From Dokdonella_A soli (GTDB lineage Bacteria; Pseudomonadota; Gammaproteobacteria; Xanthomonadales; Rhodanobacteraceae), in the NCBI RefSeq assembly GCF_039523175.1, contig NZ_BAAAEU010000024.1:248001-312000 (forward strand): DNA of 64,000 nt, written 5' to 3'. Of this stretch, positions 26,904 to 35,900 are shown one piece after another; position 1 is the stretch's first letter, and each line of letters starts with the position of its first letter. A program made the translations under genes and the position numbers. The notes below the pieces were generated by a model. That model ran no database searches and was not told the origin of the DNA. It saw only the letters and a program-made list of their open reading frames with translations.

Positions 26904-28067
26904 ATGCAAGTGAGCCCGCCGCGCAGACGCTTCCTGACCGCGCTCGGCGCGCTCGCTGCCGCACCACTGCTGGCGAGCCGCGTGGTGCGCGCTGCGGCGA
27001 CGACGACGCTCGCAGGCTCGGCCAACTGGAAGGGATTCCACGACGCGATCGTGATCGACGCACTCGGCGGCCCGGACGGTTCGGTCGACGGCCCCGCCGG
27101 GGTGCTGCCGCAGGCTGCGCTCGACGATATCCGCGCGTCGGGAATCACCGCGGTGAACCTGACCGTCAGCGGCGTCGGCAGCTATGCGCGCAACTATGAC
27201 GAAACGATCGCCAACATCGCCTGGTGGAACGACCAGGTGGCGCGTTTTCCGCAGCAACTGCTGGTCGTACGCGGTGGCGCCGATATCGACGAAGCCAAAC
27301 GCAGCGCACGCCTTGGCCTGATCTACGGATTCCAGGACGCGACCCCGCTCGGCGAGGACCTCGACCGCGTCGAGCTGTTCCACCGGCTCGGCGTGCGCGT
27401 GTTCCAGCTGACCTACAACCGGCGCAATCTCGTCGGCGACGGCTGCCTGGAACCCGGCAACGCGGGCCTCAGCACGTTTGGGCGGTCCCTGATCGAGCGA
27501 TTGAACGCACGTCACGCGTTGATCGATCTTTCCCACGCCGGCGAGCGCACCACGCTCGAGGCGATCGATGCCTCGAAAGTTCCGATCGCAATCTCGCACA
27601 CCGGCTGCGCGGCGCTCGCCGCGAACCCGCGCAACAAGACCGACAACGAACTCAAGCGTCTCGCCGACAAGGGCGGCGTCGCCGGCATCTACCTGATGCC
27701 GTTCCTGCGCAGCCGCGGCCAGCCGATGGCCGAGGATCTGATCCGGCATCTGGAACATGCGGTGGACGTCTGCGGTGAGGACCATGTCGGCATCGGCAGC
27801 GACGGCGTGATCTCGGCGACCGACGCGACGCCGGAGTTCAAGCGCAAGTTCGCCGCGGAAATCACCAAGCGCCGTTCACTCGGCATTTCCGCGCCCGGTG
27901 AGCAGCCTGACGCCTACACGTTCCTGCCCGATCTGAACGCGCCGGACCGCTTCGGACGGGTTGCGACGCTGCTGGCGCGCCGCGGCTATTCCGATGCGCG
28001 CATCGAGAAACTCATCGGCGGCAACTTCAACCGACTGTTCCGCGAAACCTGGGGAGCCACGACATGA
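26904..28067 (+). CDS. Tat-exported membrane dipeptidase (peptidase M19) family protein with altered metal site
   Basis: The product has 387 residues. The N-terminus PPRRRFLTALGALAAAPLLA is a twin-arginine signal followed by an Ala-rich core and a likely cleavage site at VVRAA. The TIM-barrel M19 fold is supported by VFQLTYNRRNLVGDGCLEPG, LIDLSHAGERTTLEAID, AISHTGCAAL and HVGIGSDGV. Active renal dipeptidases bind zinc with an HxD pair near the N-terminus and a bridging Glu. Here the first site reads IDALGGPDG and the Glu position reads GFQDATP, so those ligands are missing. It may be inactive or have other chemistry. It is operonic with the RidA gene by a 4-nt overlap. Confidence 0.82.
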   Translation: MQVSPPRRRFLTALGALAAAPLLASRVVRAAATTTLAGSANWKGFHDAIVIDALGGPDGSVDGPAGVLPQAALDDIRASGITAVNLTVSGVGSYARNYDETIANIAWWNDQVARFPQQLLVVRGGADIDEAKRSARLGLIYGFQDATPLGEDLDRVELFHRLGVRVFQLTYNRRNLVGDGCLEPGNAGLSTFGRSLIERLNARHALIDLSHAGERTTLEAIDASKVPIAISHTGCAALAANPRNKTDNELKRLADKGGVAGIYLMPFLRSRGQPMAEDLIRHLEHAVDVCGEDHVGIGSDGVISATDATPEFKRKFAAEITKRRSLGISAPGEQPDAYTFLPDLNAPDRFGRVATLLARRGYSDARIEKLIGGNFNRLFRETWGATT

Positions 28068-28564
28068 ACCGGATATCGACCCGCACGATCATGTTCACCG
28101 CTGCGCTGTTGGCGTCCGCGGGCGGTTCGCCCCCGGCTCACGCCGCGGAACCGACCGCACCCGCCAAGATGACGGCATCGGAGCCGGTTTTTCATCCGTT
28201 GCCGGACGCGCAGGGCGCCATGCAGCTGCCCTTCTCGGAATCCGTGCGCGCCGGCGACATGCTGTATCTGTCGGGCCAGATCGGCACCGACGCGACCGGC
28301 AAGCTCGTAACGGGCGGAATCCGCGCCGAGACGAAACAGCTGATGGACAACATCGGCGCCGCGCTCACCCGCGGCAGCTCGTCATTCGATCGTGTCGTGC
28401 AATGCACGGTCGCGCTCGTCGACATCAAGGACTGGCCGGCCTTCAACGAGGTCTACCGCACGTATTTCCCGAAGCACTTCCCGGCTCGCATGGCCTACGC
28501 TACGACCGCGCTCGCGCTCGGCGCGCATGCGGAAGTGCAGTGCAACGCAGTCGTCTCGCGCTGA
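28064..28564 (+). CDS. Exported RidA/YER057c/UK114 family protein
   Basis: The product has 166 residues. A signal peptide (MFTAALLASAGGSPPAHAAE) precedes a single RidA domain with SVRAGDMLYLSGQIG, TKQLMDNIGAALTRG, VVQCTVALVDIKDWPAFNEV and a C-terminal ALGAHAEVQCNAVV. RidA proteins deaminate reactive enamine/imine intermediates, but exported members have unclear roles. The RidA arginine that binds the carboxylate aligns with no obvious Arg in AEVQCNAVV, so this member may not be a canonical deaminase. It overlaps the M19-like gene. Confidence 0.85.
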   Translation: MNRISTRTIMFTAALLASAGGSPPAHAAEPTAPAKMTASEPVFHPLPDAQGAMQLPFSESVRAGDMLYLSGQIGTDATGKLVTGGIRAETKQLMDNIGAALTRGSSSFDRVVQCTVALVDIKDWPAFNEVYRTYFPKHFPARMAYATTALALGAHAEVQCNAVVSR

Positions 28565-28570
28565 GACCAC

Positions 28571-28595
28571 GCGGCGACGCCCCAGGCGTCGCCGC
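28571..28595. terminator. Hairpin between convergent ridA-like and DUF4870 genes
   Basis: A perfect 11-bp stem gcggcgacgcc / ggcgtcgccgc with a 3-nt loop sits 7 nt after the RidA stop and 12 nt before the end of the convergent gene. No T tract follows on either strand, so it may act as a bidirectional transcript end or an RNA stabiliser rather than a classical intrinsic terminator. Confidence 0.6.
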
Positions 28596-28606
28596 GATCG
28601 GCAAAC

Positions 28607-29023
28607 CTACTTCACCAGCCGCAGCGTGAACGGATAGCGGTAGGCGACGCCCTCGTTCGCCTTGATCGCCGCGATGATGGTGAACACGACCCAGCCGACG
28701 AACAGCGCCAGGCCGAGCGGAACCGTCAGAATCACGCCGATGAAGAACGTGCCGAAAGTGATCACCCACAGCGCGACGAACGCGATCGCGACCGAGATGT
28801 TGAAGTTCAACGCTTCCTTGGCCTGATCGGCTGCGAACGGGAGCGTGTCGCGCTTGACCAGCCAGACGATCAGCGGCCCGAGTACGCAGCCGATGCCGGT
28901 GATGAACGCGCTGAACGCGGACAGATGGCCGAGCATCGCCCACAGGCGCTCGTCGCTGGATTGCGTCGCCGGCTCGGACGTCTGCGGCGGGTTCGGCGGC
29001 ACAACGTTGTCGTTTTCGCTCAT
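28607..29023 (-). CDS. DUF4870 domain membrane protein
   Basis: The product has 138 residues. A polar Pro/Asn/Ser-rich N-terminus is followed by SSDERLWAMLGHLSAFSAFI, a conserved KRDTLPFAADQAKEALNFN loop and three membrane helices. This is the DUF4870 (Tic20-like) pattern. The function is unknown. It stands alone, convergent with the RidA gene. Confidence 0.85.
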   Translation of the reverse strand: MSENDNVVPPNPPQTSEPATQSSDERLWAMLGHLSAFSAFITGIGCVLGPLIVWLVKRDTLPFAADQAKEALNFNISVAIAFVALWVITFGTFFIGVILTVPLGLALFVGWVVFTIIAAIKANEGVAYRYPFTLRLVK

Positions 29024-29089
29024 GGCACGGCTCCGCTGGATGACATGTCCACTTTTTCGCGTTGGCGGGGAGCTGTCAAGCGCGGAAAG

Positions 29090-30448
29090 TCACGCGTCGC
29101 CGGCGACGGTCATGCGTTCAAGCAGGATCGAGCCGGTCAGGATATGCGAACGCGGATCGACGTCCCGACCGACCGCGGCGATGTTCTGGAACATGTCGCG
29201 CAGGTTCGCGGCGATCGTGATCTCCTCAACCGGATACACAATCTCGCCGTTCTCGACCCAGAAACCGCTGGCGCCGCGCGAGTAGTCGCCGGTGATCAAC
29301 GACACGCCCTGCCCCATCAGTTCGGTAACGAGCAGGCCGGTGTGCATGCGCTTCAGCAGTGCGGCGAAGTCATCGCTGCCGGGCTGCACGACGACATTGT
29401 GGATGCCGCCGGCGTTGCCGGTCGACTGCAGGCCGAGCTTGCGCGCCGAATAGCTGCCGAGAATGTAGCGTGCGAGCACGCCGTCCTTGATCAGGTCGGA
29501 GTCGCGCGTGGCGACGCCTTCGGCGTCGAATGCGGTGGAGCCATGGCCACGCGGGATGCGCGGACGCTCGACGAGCTGCATCCATTCCGGGAAGACCGGC
29601 TTGCCGACATGGTCGACGAGGAAGCTGGCGCGCCGGTACAGCGCACCACCGCTGACGGCCGAGAGGAAATTTCCGATCAGGCTGCGCGCAACTTCCGGCA
29701 CGAACAGTACCGGACAGTCGCGCGTCGACAGCCGGCGCGCACCGAGCCGCGCGATGGTGCGCTCAGCCGCCTTCCTGCCGAGCTGCGCGGCAGGAATGAA
29801 ATCGCCGGCCGCGCGCACGCTGTCGTACCAATAGTCGCGCTGCATGCCGTTCGCGTCCTCGGCGATCAGCGCGACCGACAGCGAATGGTGCGTTCCGCGC
29901 TCTGTGCCTACGAAGCCGAGCGAGTTCGCGTACGCAGTCAGCGACGCGCCGACCTGCACCGACGCGCCGTCGGAGTTGTCGATGCGCGGGTCGAACGCGC
30001 GTCCGGCATCCTCGATCTCGACGGCGAGGCGGATCGCCTCCTGCGGGCTGATGTCCCACGGGTGCCAGAGATCCAGATCCGGCTTGTCCTTCGCGAGCAG
30101 GGCCGGATCGGCGAGGCCGTTGGCCGGGTCCTCCTCGGTATGGCGCGCGATCGCGCAGGCGTGCTCGACGGTCTGCTCGATCGACTTCGGGTCGAGATCG
30201 GCGGTGCTCGCCGAGCCTTTGCGCTTGCCGAAATACACGGTCAGCGAGACGCCGCGGTCACGCGTGCGCTCGACCGTCTCGACTTCGCCCAGGCGCACGC
30301 CGACACTCAGGCCCGCATCGATGCTCGCCGCGACGTCGGCCTCGCTGGCGCCCTTCGCGCGGCAGCGCCGGATAACGTCCTCGGCGATCCCAGCGAGACG
30401 ATCGAGTTCGGCCATGCTGCTATCTTTGTCGGTGACGATTGCGTTCAC
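29090..30448 (-). CDS. pmbA: Metalloprotease PmbA (TldE)
   Basis: PmbA is the non-catalytic partner of TldD in the TldD/E protease that trims modified peptides and antitoxins. The product has 452 residues from GTG 30448; an ATG at 30415 (MAELDRLAGI) is also possible. Family motifs include VERTRDRGVSLTVYFGKRKG, HPWDISPQEAI, GSTAFDAEGVATRDSDLIK, ILGSYSARKLGLQSTGNAGG and GDYSRGASGFWVENGEIVYP. tldD is close by, separated only by darP, which is on the other strand. Confidence 0.93.
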   Translation of the reverse strand: MNAIVTDKDSSMAELDRLAGIAEDVIRRCRAKGASEADVAASIDAGLSVGVRLGEVETVERTRDRGVSLTVYFGKRKGSASTADLDPKSIEQTVEHACAIARHTEEDPANGLADPALLAKDKPDLDLWHPWDISPQEAIRLAVEIEDAGRAFDPRIDNSDGASVQVGASLTAYANSLGFVGTERGTHHSLSVALIAEDANGMQRDYWYDSVRAAGDFIPAAQLGRKAAERTIARLGARRLSTRDCPVLFVPEVARSLIGNFLSAVSGGALYRRASFLVDHVGKPVFPEWMQLVERPRIPRGHGSTAFDAEGVATRDSDLIKDGVLARYILGSYSARKLGLQSTGNAGGIHNVVVQPGSDDFAALLKRMHTGLLVTELMGQGVSLITGDYSRGASGFWVENGEIVYPVEEITIAANLRDMFQNIAAVGRDVDPRSHILTGSILLERMTVAGDA

Positions 30449-30473
30449 TGGATGGTTTTCCCGGGTAACCCTG

Positions 30474-30995
30474 ATGCACGAAGACGAACTGCACGACGAA
30501 ACACTGGAGCCCAGTCGCAGCCAATTGCGCCGCGACGCGCTCGATATCTTCAAGCTCGCCGAGGCGCTGGCCGCGCTCGGCGATGCCGACCTCGCTCGGG
30601 TGCCGCTCGACGAGGACCTTCACGGCGAGGTGCTGCGCACGCGCGCGGTCACCTCGCACATCGCCCGCAAGCGCCAGACCCAGTTCCTGGCCAAGCAATT
30701 GCGCAAGCTCGGCGACGACGAGATCAAGCTGATCCGCGACGCGCTCAGCACCGACCGCGACAAGGCGCACCGCGAAACCGCTGCGATGCACCGCATCGAG
30801 ACCTGGCGCGACCGCCTGCTCGAGGAAGGCGACGACGCGCTCGGCGAACTGCTCGCGCTCGTTCCGTCCGCGGATCGCCAGCGCCTGCGCCAGCTCGTGC
30901 GCAACGTGAAAGCCGAGCGCGAACGCAACAAGCCGCCGCATGCGTACCGCGAACTCTTCCGTGAGTTGCGCGAATTGTTCGGCGAACCGCTTTAG
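30474..30995 (+). CDS. darP: Ribosome biogenesis factor DarP (YjgA, DUF615)
   Basis: The product has 173 residues from ATG 30474. Characteristic segments are SRSQLRRDALDIFKLAEALA, TRAVTSHIARKRQTQFLAKQ, LRKLGDDEIKLIRDAL and ETWRDRLLEEGDDALGELLA. DarP helps late maturation of the 50S peptidyl transferase centre. The frame is open far upstream, but that sequence is antisense to pmbA and is not coding. It is divergent from pmbA, the order commonly seen in this lineage, and its stop codon touches a palindromic repeat element. Confidence 0.93.
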   Translation: MHEDELHDETLEPSRSQLRRDALDIFKLAEALAALGDADLARVPLDEDLHGEVLRTRAVTSHIARKRQTQFLAKQLRKLGDDEIKLIRDALSTDRDKAHRETAAMHRIETWRDRLLEEGDDALGELLALVPSADRQRLRQLVRNVKAERERNKPPHAYRELFRELRELFGEPL

Positions 30996-31137
30996 CCCTC
31001 TCCCCCATCGCCTGCGATGGGGGAGAGGGTTGGGTGAGGGGGCGTGGCTGCGCTCGGCTGCAATGTCTCGACAAACCGAACCCTCGCCCCCTCACCCTAC
31101 CCTCTCCCCCAACGGGGAAGCTGTTGGAGGAGAGGGG
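30996..31137. repeat. Paired inverted palindromic repeat (REPIN/BIME-like), copy 1
   Basis: Two ctctccccc/gggggagag hairpins in opposite orientation (30996-31029 and about 31101-31137) have inward-facing tails gggttgggtgagggggcg and cgccccctcaccctaccc. The enclosed core of about 30 nt is unrelated to the other copies. The element fills the whole gap between the convergent darP and tldD genes and may also end both transcripts. Confidence 0.88.
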
Positions 31138-31144
31138 AATATCG

Positions 31145-32587
31145 TCAAGCCGCCGTGCCGCCCACCGTCATCGAGTCGATCTTCAAGGTCGGCTGCCCAA
31201 CGCCGACCGGCACGCTCTGGCCGTCCTTGCCGCAGACGCCGACACCCTCGTCGAGCTTGAGGTCGTTGCCGATCATCGAGACGCGCTTGAGCACTTCCGC
31301 ACCGGAACCGATCAGGGTCGCGCCCTTGACCGGGCGCGTGACCTTGCCGTCCTCGATCAGGTACGCCTCGCTCGCCGAGAACGTGAACTTGCCGTTGGTG
31401 ATGTCGACCTGTCCGCCGCCGAAATTGACCGCGTACAGGCCGCGCTTGACCGAGGCGATGATCTCGCCCGGATCGCGCTCGCCCGGCAGCATGTAGGTGT
31501 TGGTCATGCGCGGCATCGGCAGGTGCGCGAATGATTCGCGGCGACCGTTGCCGGTGGATTTCATGCCCATCAGGCGCGCGTTGAGCTTGTCCTGCATGTA
31601 GCCCTTCATCACGCCGTTCTCGACCAGCACCGTGCAGTTCGTCGGCGTGCCCTCGTCGTCGATGTTGAGCGAACCGCGGCGGCCGGCCAGCGTGCCGTCG
31701 TCGACCACGGTGACACCTGGCGCCGCGACTTTCTCGCCCAGCATGCCGGCGAACGCCGAAGTCTCCTTGCGGTTGAAATCACCTTCGAAGCCGTGGCCGA
31801 TCGCCTCGTGCAGCAGCACGCCGGGCCAGCCCGGACCGAGCACGACCGGCATGTTGCCGGCCGGCGCCGGCACCGATTCGAGGTTGACCAGCGCGACCCT
31901 CACTGCCTCGTGTGCGAACGCATGCGCGCGGCCGTTTGCGAGCAGTTCCGGAAAACCGTAGCGTCCGCCACCGCCGCTGCTGCCGGATTCACGCCGGCCA
32001 TCCTGCTCGGCAATCACCTGCACGTTCATGCGCACCAGCGGGCGCACGTCGGCGGAGAGCGTGCCGTCTGAATGCGCGATCAGAACGGTGTCCAAGGTCG
32101 CTGCGATGCTGACGATGACCTGCTTCACCCGCGGATCCGCGGCGCGGCAGAACGCGTCGACCTCGCGCAGCGCGGCGATCTTCGCCTCGCTGGACAAGGT
32201 GTCGATCGGGTCGATCGCCGGGTACAGCGCGCGACCCGTCGCGATCGCCAGCGGCTTGCCGACGCCGTTCGCGCCGGCCTGCGCGATCGCGCGCGCGGAA
32301 CCCGCCGCTTCCAGCAACGCCGGCAGCACGATCTCGTCCGAGTACGCGAAGCCGGCCTTCTCGCCGGACAGCGCGCGCACGCCGACGCCCTGCTCGATCG
32401 AATGGTTACCGTCCTTGACGATGCCGTCCTCGAGCATCCACGACTCGCTGCGCGAATGCTGGAAGTAGAGATCGGCCGCGTCGATCGACGGCCCCATCAA
32501 CCGCGCGAAGATGCCGTCGAGATCACCGGCGGCGAGGCCGCCAGGGCGCAACAGCTGCTGTTCGGCTTGGGTGATGAGTTCGGTCAT
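31145..32587 (-). CDS. tldD: Metalloprotease TldD
   Basis: The product has 480 residues. The zinc-binding HEAIGH motif is at residues 260-265 in VLLHEAIGHGFEGDFNRKET, followed by DDGTLAGRRGSLNIDDEGTP, YMQDKLNARLMGMKSTGNGR and MPRMTNTYMLPGERDPGEII. It is the catalytic subunit partner of PmbA, used for peptide maturation and turnover. It lies in the conserved minus-strand maf-rng-yhdP-tldD order and is framed on both sides by REPIN-like repeats. Confidence 0.96.
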   Translation of the reverse strand: MTELITQAEQQLLRPGGLAAGDLDGIFARLMGPSIDAADLYFQHSRSESWMLEDGIVKDGNHSIEQGVGVRALSGEKAGFAYSDEIVLPALLEAAGSARAIAQAGANGVGKPLAIATGRALYPAIDPIDTLSSEAKIAALREVDAFCRAADPRVKQVIVSIAATLDTVLIAHSDGTLSADVRPLVRMNVQVIAEQDGRRESGSSGGGGRYGFPELLANGRAHAFAHEAVRVALVNLESVPAPAGNMPVVLGPGWPGVLLHEAIGHGFEGDFNRKETSAFAGMLGEKVAAPGVTVVDDGTLAGRRGSLNIDDEGTPTNCTVLVENGVMKGYMQDKLNARLMGMKSTGNGRRESFAHLPMPRMTNTYMLPGERDPGEIIASVKRGLYAVNFGGGQVDITNGKFTFSASEAYLIEDGKVTRPVKGATLIGSGAEVLKRVSMIGNDLKLDEGVGVCGKDGQSVPVGVGQPTLKIDSMTVGGTAA

Positions 32588-32927
32588 GGGGAGGGATTCT
32601 GGATTCTGGATTCGAAGATTGGGGCAACTGCGTCCTTTACTCCCTCTCCCCCGACGGCTTTATCGTCGGGGGAGAGGGCCGGGGTGAGGGGGCGGGAGCG
32701 CATGCGGAGCAAAGCCCCGCAATCGAAAATCGCTTAGTCATGCCTCATCGCGAAAATCGCGGCCTCGCGACCGTTTACCACCCCGCCCCCTGACCCAACC
32801 CTCTCCCCCAACGAAGAAACCGTTGGGGAGAGGGGCTTTCCAAGACGGACACCGCCTGAATTGGGGGCGCGCATGCTGGAGCACAACCGGCTTTACTGCA
32901 AACCCGGGGCTTCGATCGGCCGCGCGG
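32588..32927. other. Gap between tldD and yhdP, mostly repeat DNA
   Basis: This 340-nt stretch has no gene. It is occupied by the paired repeat at 32642-32834, flanked by a short ggattctggattctggattc triplet-like run (32593-32613) and by sequence next to the yhdP stop codon. No promoter was convincingly seen. Confidence 0.7.
32642..32834. repeat. Paired inverted palindromic repeat (REPIN/BIME-like), copy 2
   Basis: The left hairpin ccctctcccccgacg...cgtcgggggagaggg is followed by ccggggtgagggggcggg. The right half is ccccgccccctgacccaacc followed by ctctcccccaacg...cgttggggagag. The inner sequence of about 85 nt contains tcgcgaaaatcgcgg-type palindromes and differs from the other copies. Confidence 0.88.
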
Positions 32928-35900
32928 CTACCAACGCGGCCCTGCACCGGGCGCACCGTCCGCTGCCGGCGATGACTCGCGCTCAGGTGGATCCGGCGTT
33001 CCAGCACCGGATTTCCGCGGCTTCTTCTTTCCGGCTCCCGGCTCCCGATTTCCGATCCCCGGCTTTTCGCGCGAGACCAGGGTGATCTTCGGCTTGTCCC
33101 ATGAGCCGCTCACCTGGTAGTGCAACCCCATCGCCATGCCGAGCGGCTTGTTCAGGATGCCCTGAATGACCAGACCGGCCGCGGCGCCAACCGGGCCGGC
33201 CGCGATCGCGCCGACGATCGGCAGGGTCGCCCCGGCATGCGGGCTCACGGCCATGCGCTGGTCGTAGTCCTTCGCACGCAGGCCGGTACGCCCGGTCACC
33301 ACGATGTCCGCAGCCGGGCTGTTGATGGTCAGGCCGTCGGTGTATGCGTTGCCGTCGGCGAGACGGAACTTGCCGATGATCGAATTGAAACTGAGGCCGG
33401 ACTGGAAGAAATCGCTGAAGTCGAGGCTCAGGCGACGCGGGATCTCGGTCAGCGAGAACAGGCCGAAGATGCGCCCGGCCCCCGGTTCGACGTCGAGGAT
33501 GCGCCCTTCGGCGACATTGATGTCGAGCACGCCGTCGAGTTTCGGCAACGCGAACGCGGACGGTGGCCCGGCCCAGGTCGCATCGATCGTCGCGCGCGTC
33601 GTACCGCCGTCGATCAGGCCCGGGAATCCGAGCGCGTCCATCATGTGCCCGAGATTCTGCGCGGACAGTTCGATCGAAAGCCGTGAGTGGTTGTCCTTCG
33701 CGCCGCCGGTCCAGTCGCCGCTCGCCTTCATGGTGATGTTCGGCGACTGCGATTCGAGCTTGTCGACGCTCATGCCATTGGCGATCGGATGACTCTCGAA
33801 CTGCGCGGAGCCGAAGCTCGCCTTGCCGAGCTGGAAATCATCGACGACCAGATGCAACGGAGGCAGCGACGCCGGCGCGACATCGGCGAACGCGCTGGAG
33901 TCCTGTGCATCCGCCGGCGTCTCCGGCCAATGGATGCGCGCGAACTTCGCGCTGATGCCGCGTCCGACGAGGTCGGTCCTGGGAATCTCCAGACGGCCGG
34001 CGATCGCAGCGCCGTCCAAACCCACCGTGGTCGCCGCAACACCGTTGTCGACCGTGAGGCGCATGTCGCTGAAGTGGCGGTTCGCGAACAGGAAGTCGTC
34101 TGCGCGCAGGTCGACGGCCTGCACGATGCTGCCCGTGCTGCCGGTGTCCTGCTCGACCCGTTCGAGCCAGGAACCGGCGTCGAGCCGCGGAGTGCGCCCG
34201 CCGATCACGACCGCCTGCGCAGGTGGCTCGCCCGGTGGCGCCGTGCCGAGCTCGACGCGCGCGGCGAATGGGCGGCCGCCGCCGGGCACGCGCCCCTTCA
34301 CACCGAGGACGTCTCCGAGTTTCGCCACGAAGATCTGGCCGGCGGGGGGCAGGTCGAGATCGAGATGGAACGGCAGCGCGACGTCCGCGGCCTTTGCCAG
34401 TGGCGCAGGCAACTCGATGGACGTACCGCGCAGATCGCTGTCCAGCGCCAGCCGGCTGCGCACCGCTCCCCCTGCAGGAGCCTCGACGCCGACGCTCGCG
34501 GTCCACGCCGACTCGCCCGGAAACGCCGTCAGCATCGGCAGCAGTACCGGCACGTCGGCGAACACCGTGGTCGCCGGAAAGCGGCCGGCCAAGGTCGCCT
34601 CGAACACATGCCGCGGATCCGCGGCGTAACCGCCGATCGCGATCGAGAGTTTCGCCTTGCGGTCGCGGAAGCCGACATCGAGCGCATCGGCCGCAAAGCC
34701 CTTCTGGTTGAAACGCAGGTGTCCCGCAGCATCGGAAAAATGCAGGTTGAACGCTCCGTGGTCGAGCTTCGCGCCGCCGAGATCGACACCGCCGTTGAGG
34801 TTCAACGCTTCAATCTGCTTGATCGGCAGGTTCAACGTGAACGCGACCGCAGCCTTGCCGGTAACCGCCACATCCTTGAGCTGATCCTGGTAGCGCTTGC
34901 CGACCGGCGTCGCGCGCATGAAGCCGAGCAGGTTCGCACCGCTCCCCTCGCCCTTCACGGCGAGATCGAGCACGAGCGGGCCGAAGTCCGCGATCGTCGC
35001 GCTGGCCTGGGTGATCTTGTTGCCCATCGCTTCGGCCGCGTCGACGTCGACCTGCATGCCGTCATTGACGAAGGTCGCGACCGCATGCAGCTTCTCCGCG
35101 CGCGGCCAGTTCGGATCGTAGTCGAGCGTGGCGTCGGCGATTTCGGCGCGTGCGACGAAACGTCCGCTGCGATCATGGAACGGCCAGTCAGCGAGATCGC
35201 CGCGCAACGCAACGCGGCCATCGACGAGGCGGCCGCCGACCAGCGCGCGGTCCAGCCACGCGATCGCAGGCGGCGGCATCGTGATCGTCGGCCAGAACAG
35301 TTTCGCAGCGACGATATCGCCGTGCGTGATCAGTGCGTACAGGTCGACCAGCGGACGCCGGCCGGAAGGCAGAGCGACGCTGCCGCGCAGTTCGCCGCCG
35401 TAGCCCTCGCCCTCGAAACCGAGGCGGTCGGTCTCCAGTTGCCAGGCGTCATCGACGCGGCGCGCGATCACGTCGCCACCGAACTGCGCGAACAGCAGCG
35501 GCTTGCGAAACACATGCGGATAGTCGACGCGCAGCGCCTGCTGCGGCAGCTGCAGCAGCAGCGCCTGCGCGTCGCCGCCAAGATCGAGATCAATGTGCTC
35601 GATACCCGGCGCGGCGCCCGCGCTGGCGAGGCCGATACCGCGCAGTTGCGCATTCACTTCGTAGTCGTCGGCGCCGCGCCAGTCAATGTCGGCGCGCGCC
35701 AGCGTGCCGCGCGGATGCGCGAGATACAGCCAGCGGCGCAGACCCTCGGGAGCCTGTCCGCTGAGCATCGCGAGATTGCCGAACGGTTCGAGCGGCAGTC
35801 CAGTCGCGCCGGCTCGGTAACGCGGCTGCGCATCGTCACCACGGCGCTCGACGGTGAGCCGCGCTGGCGCGGGCGCGGGCGTGGACGCCGCACCGGTAGC

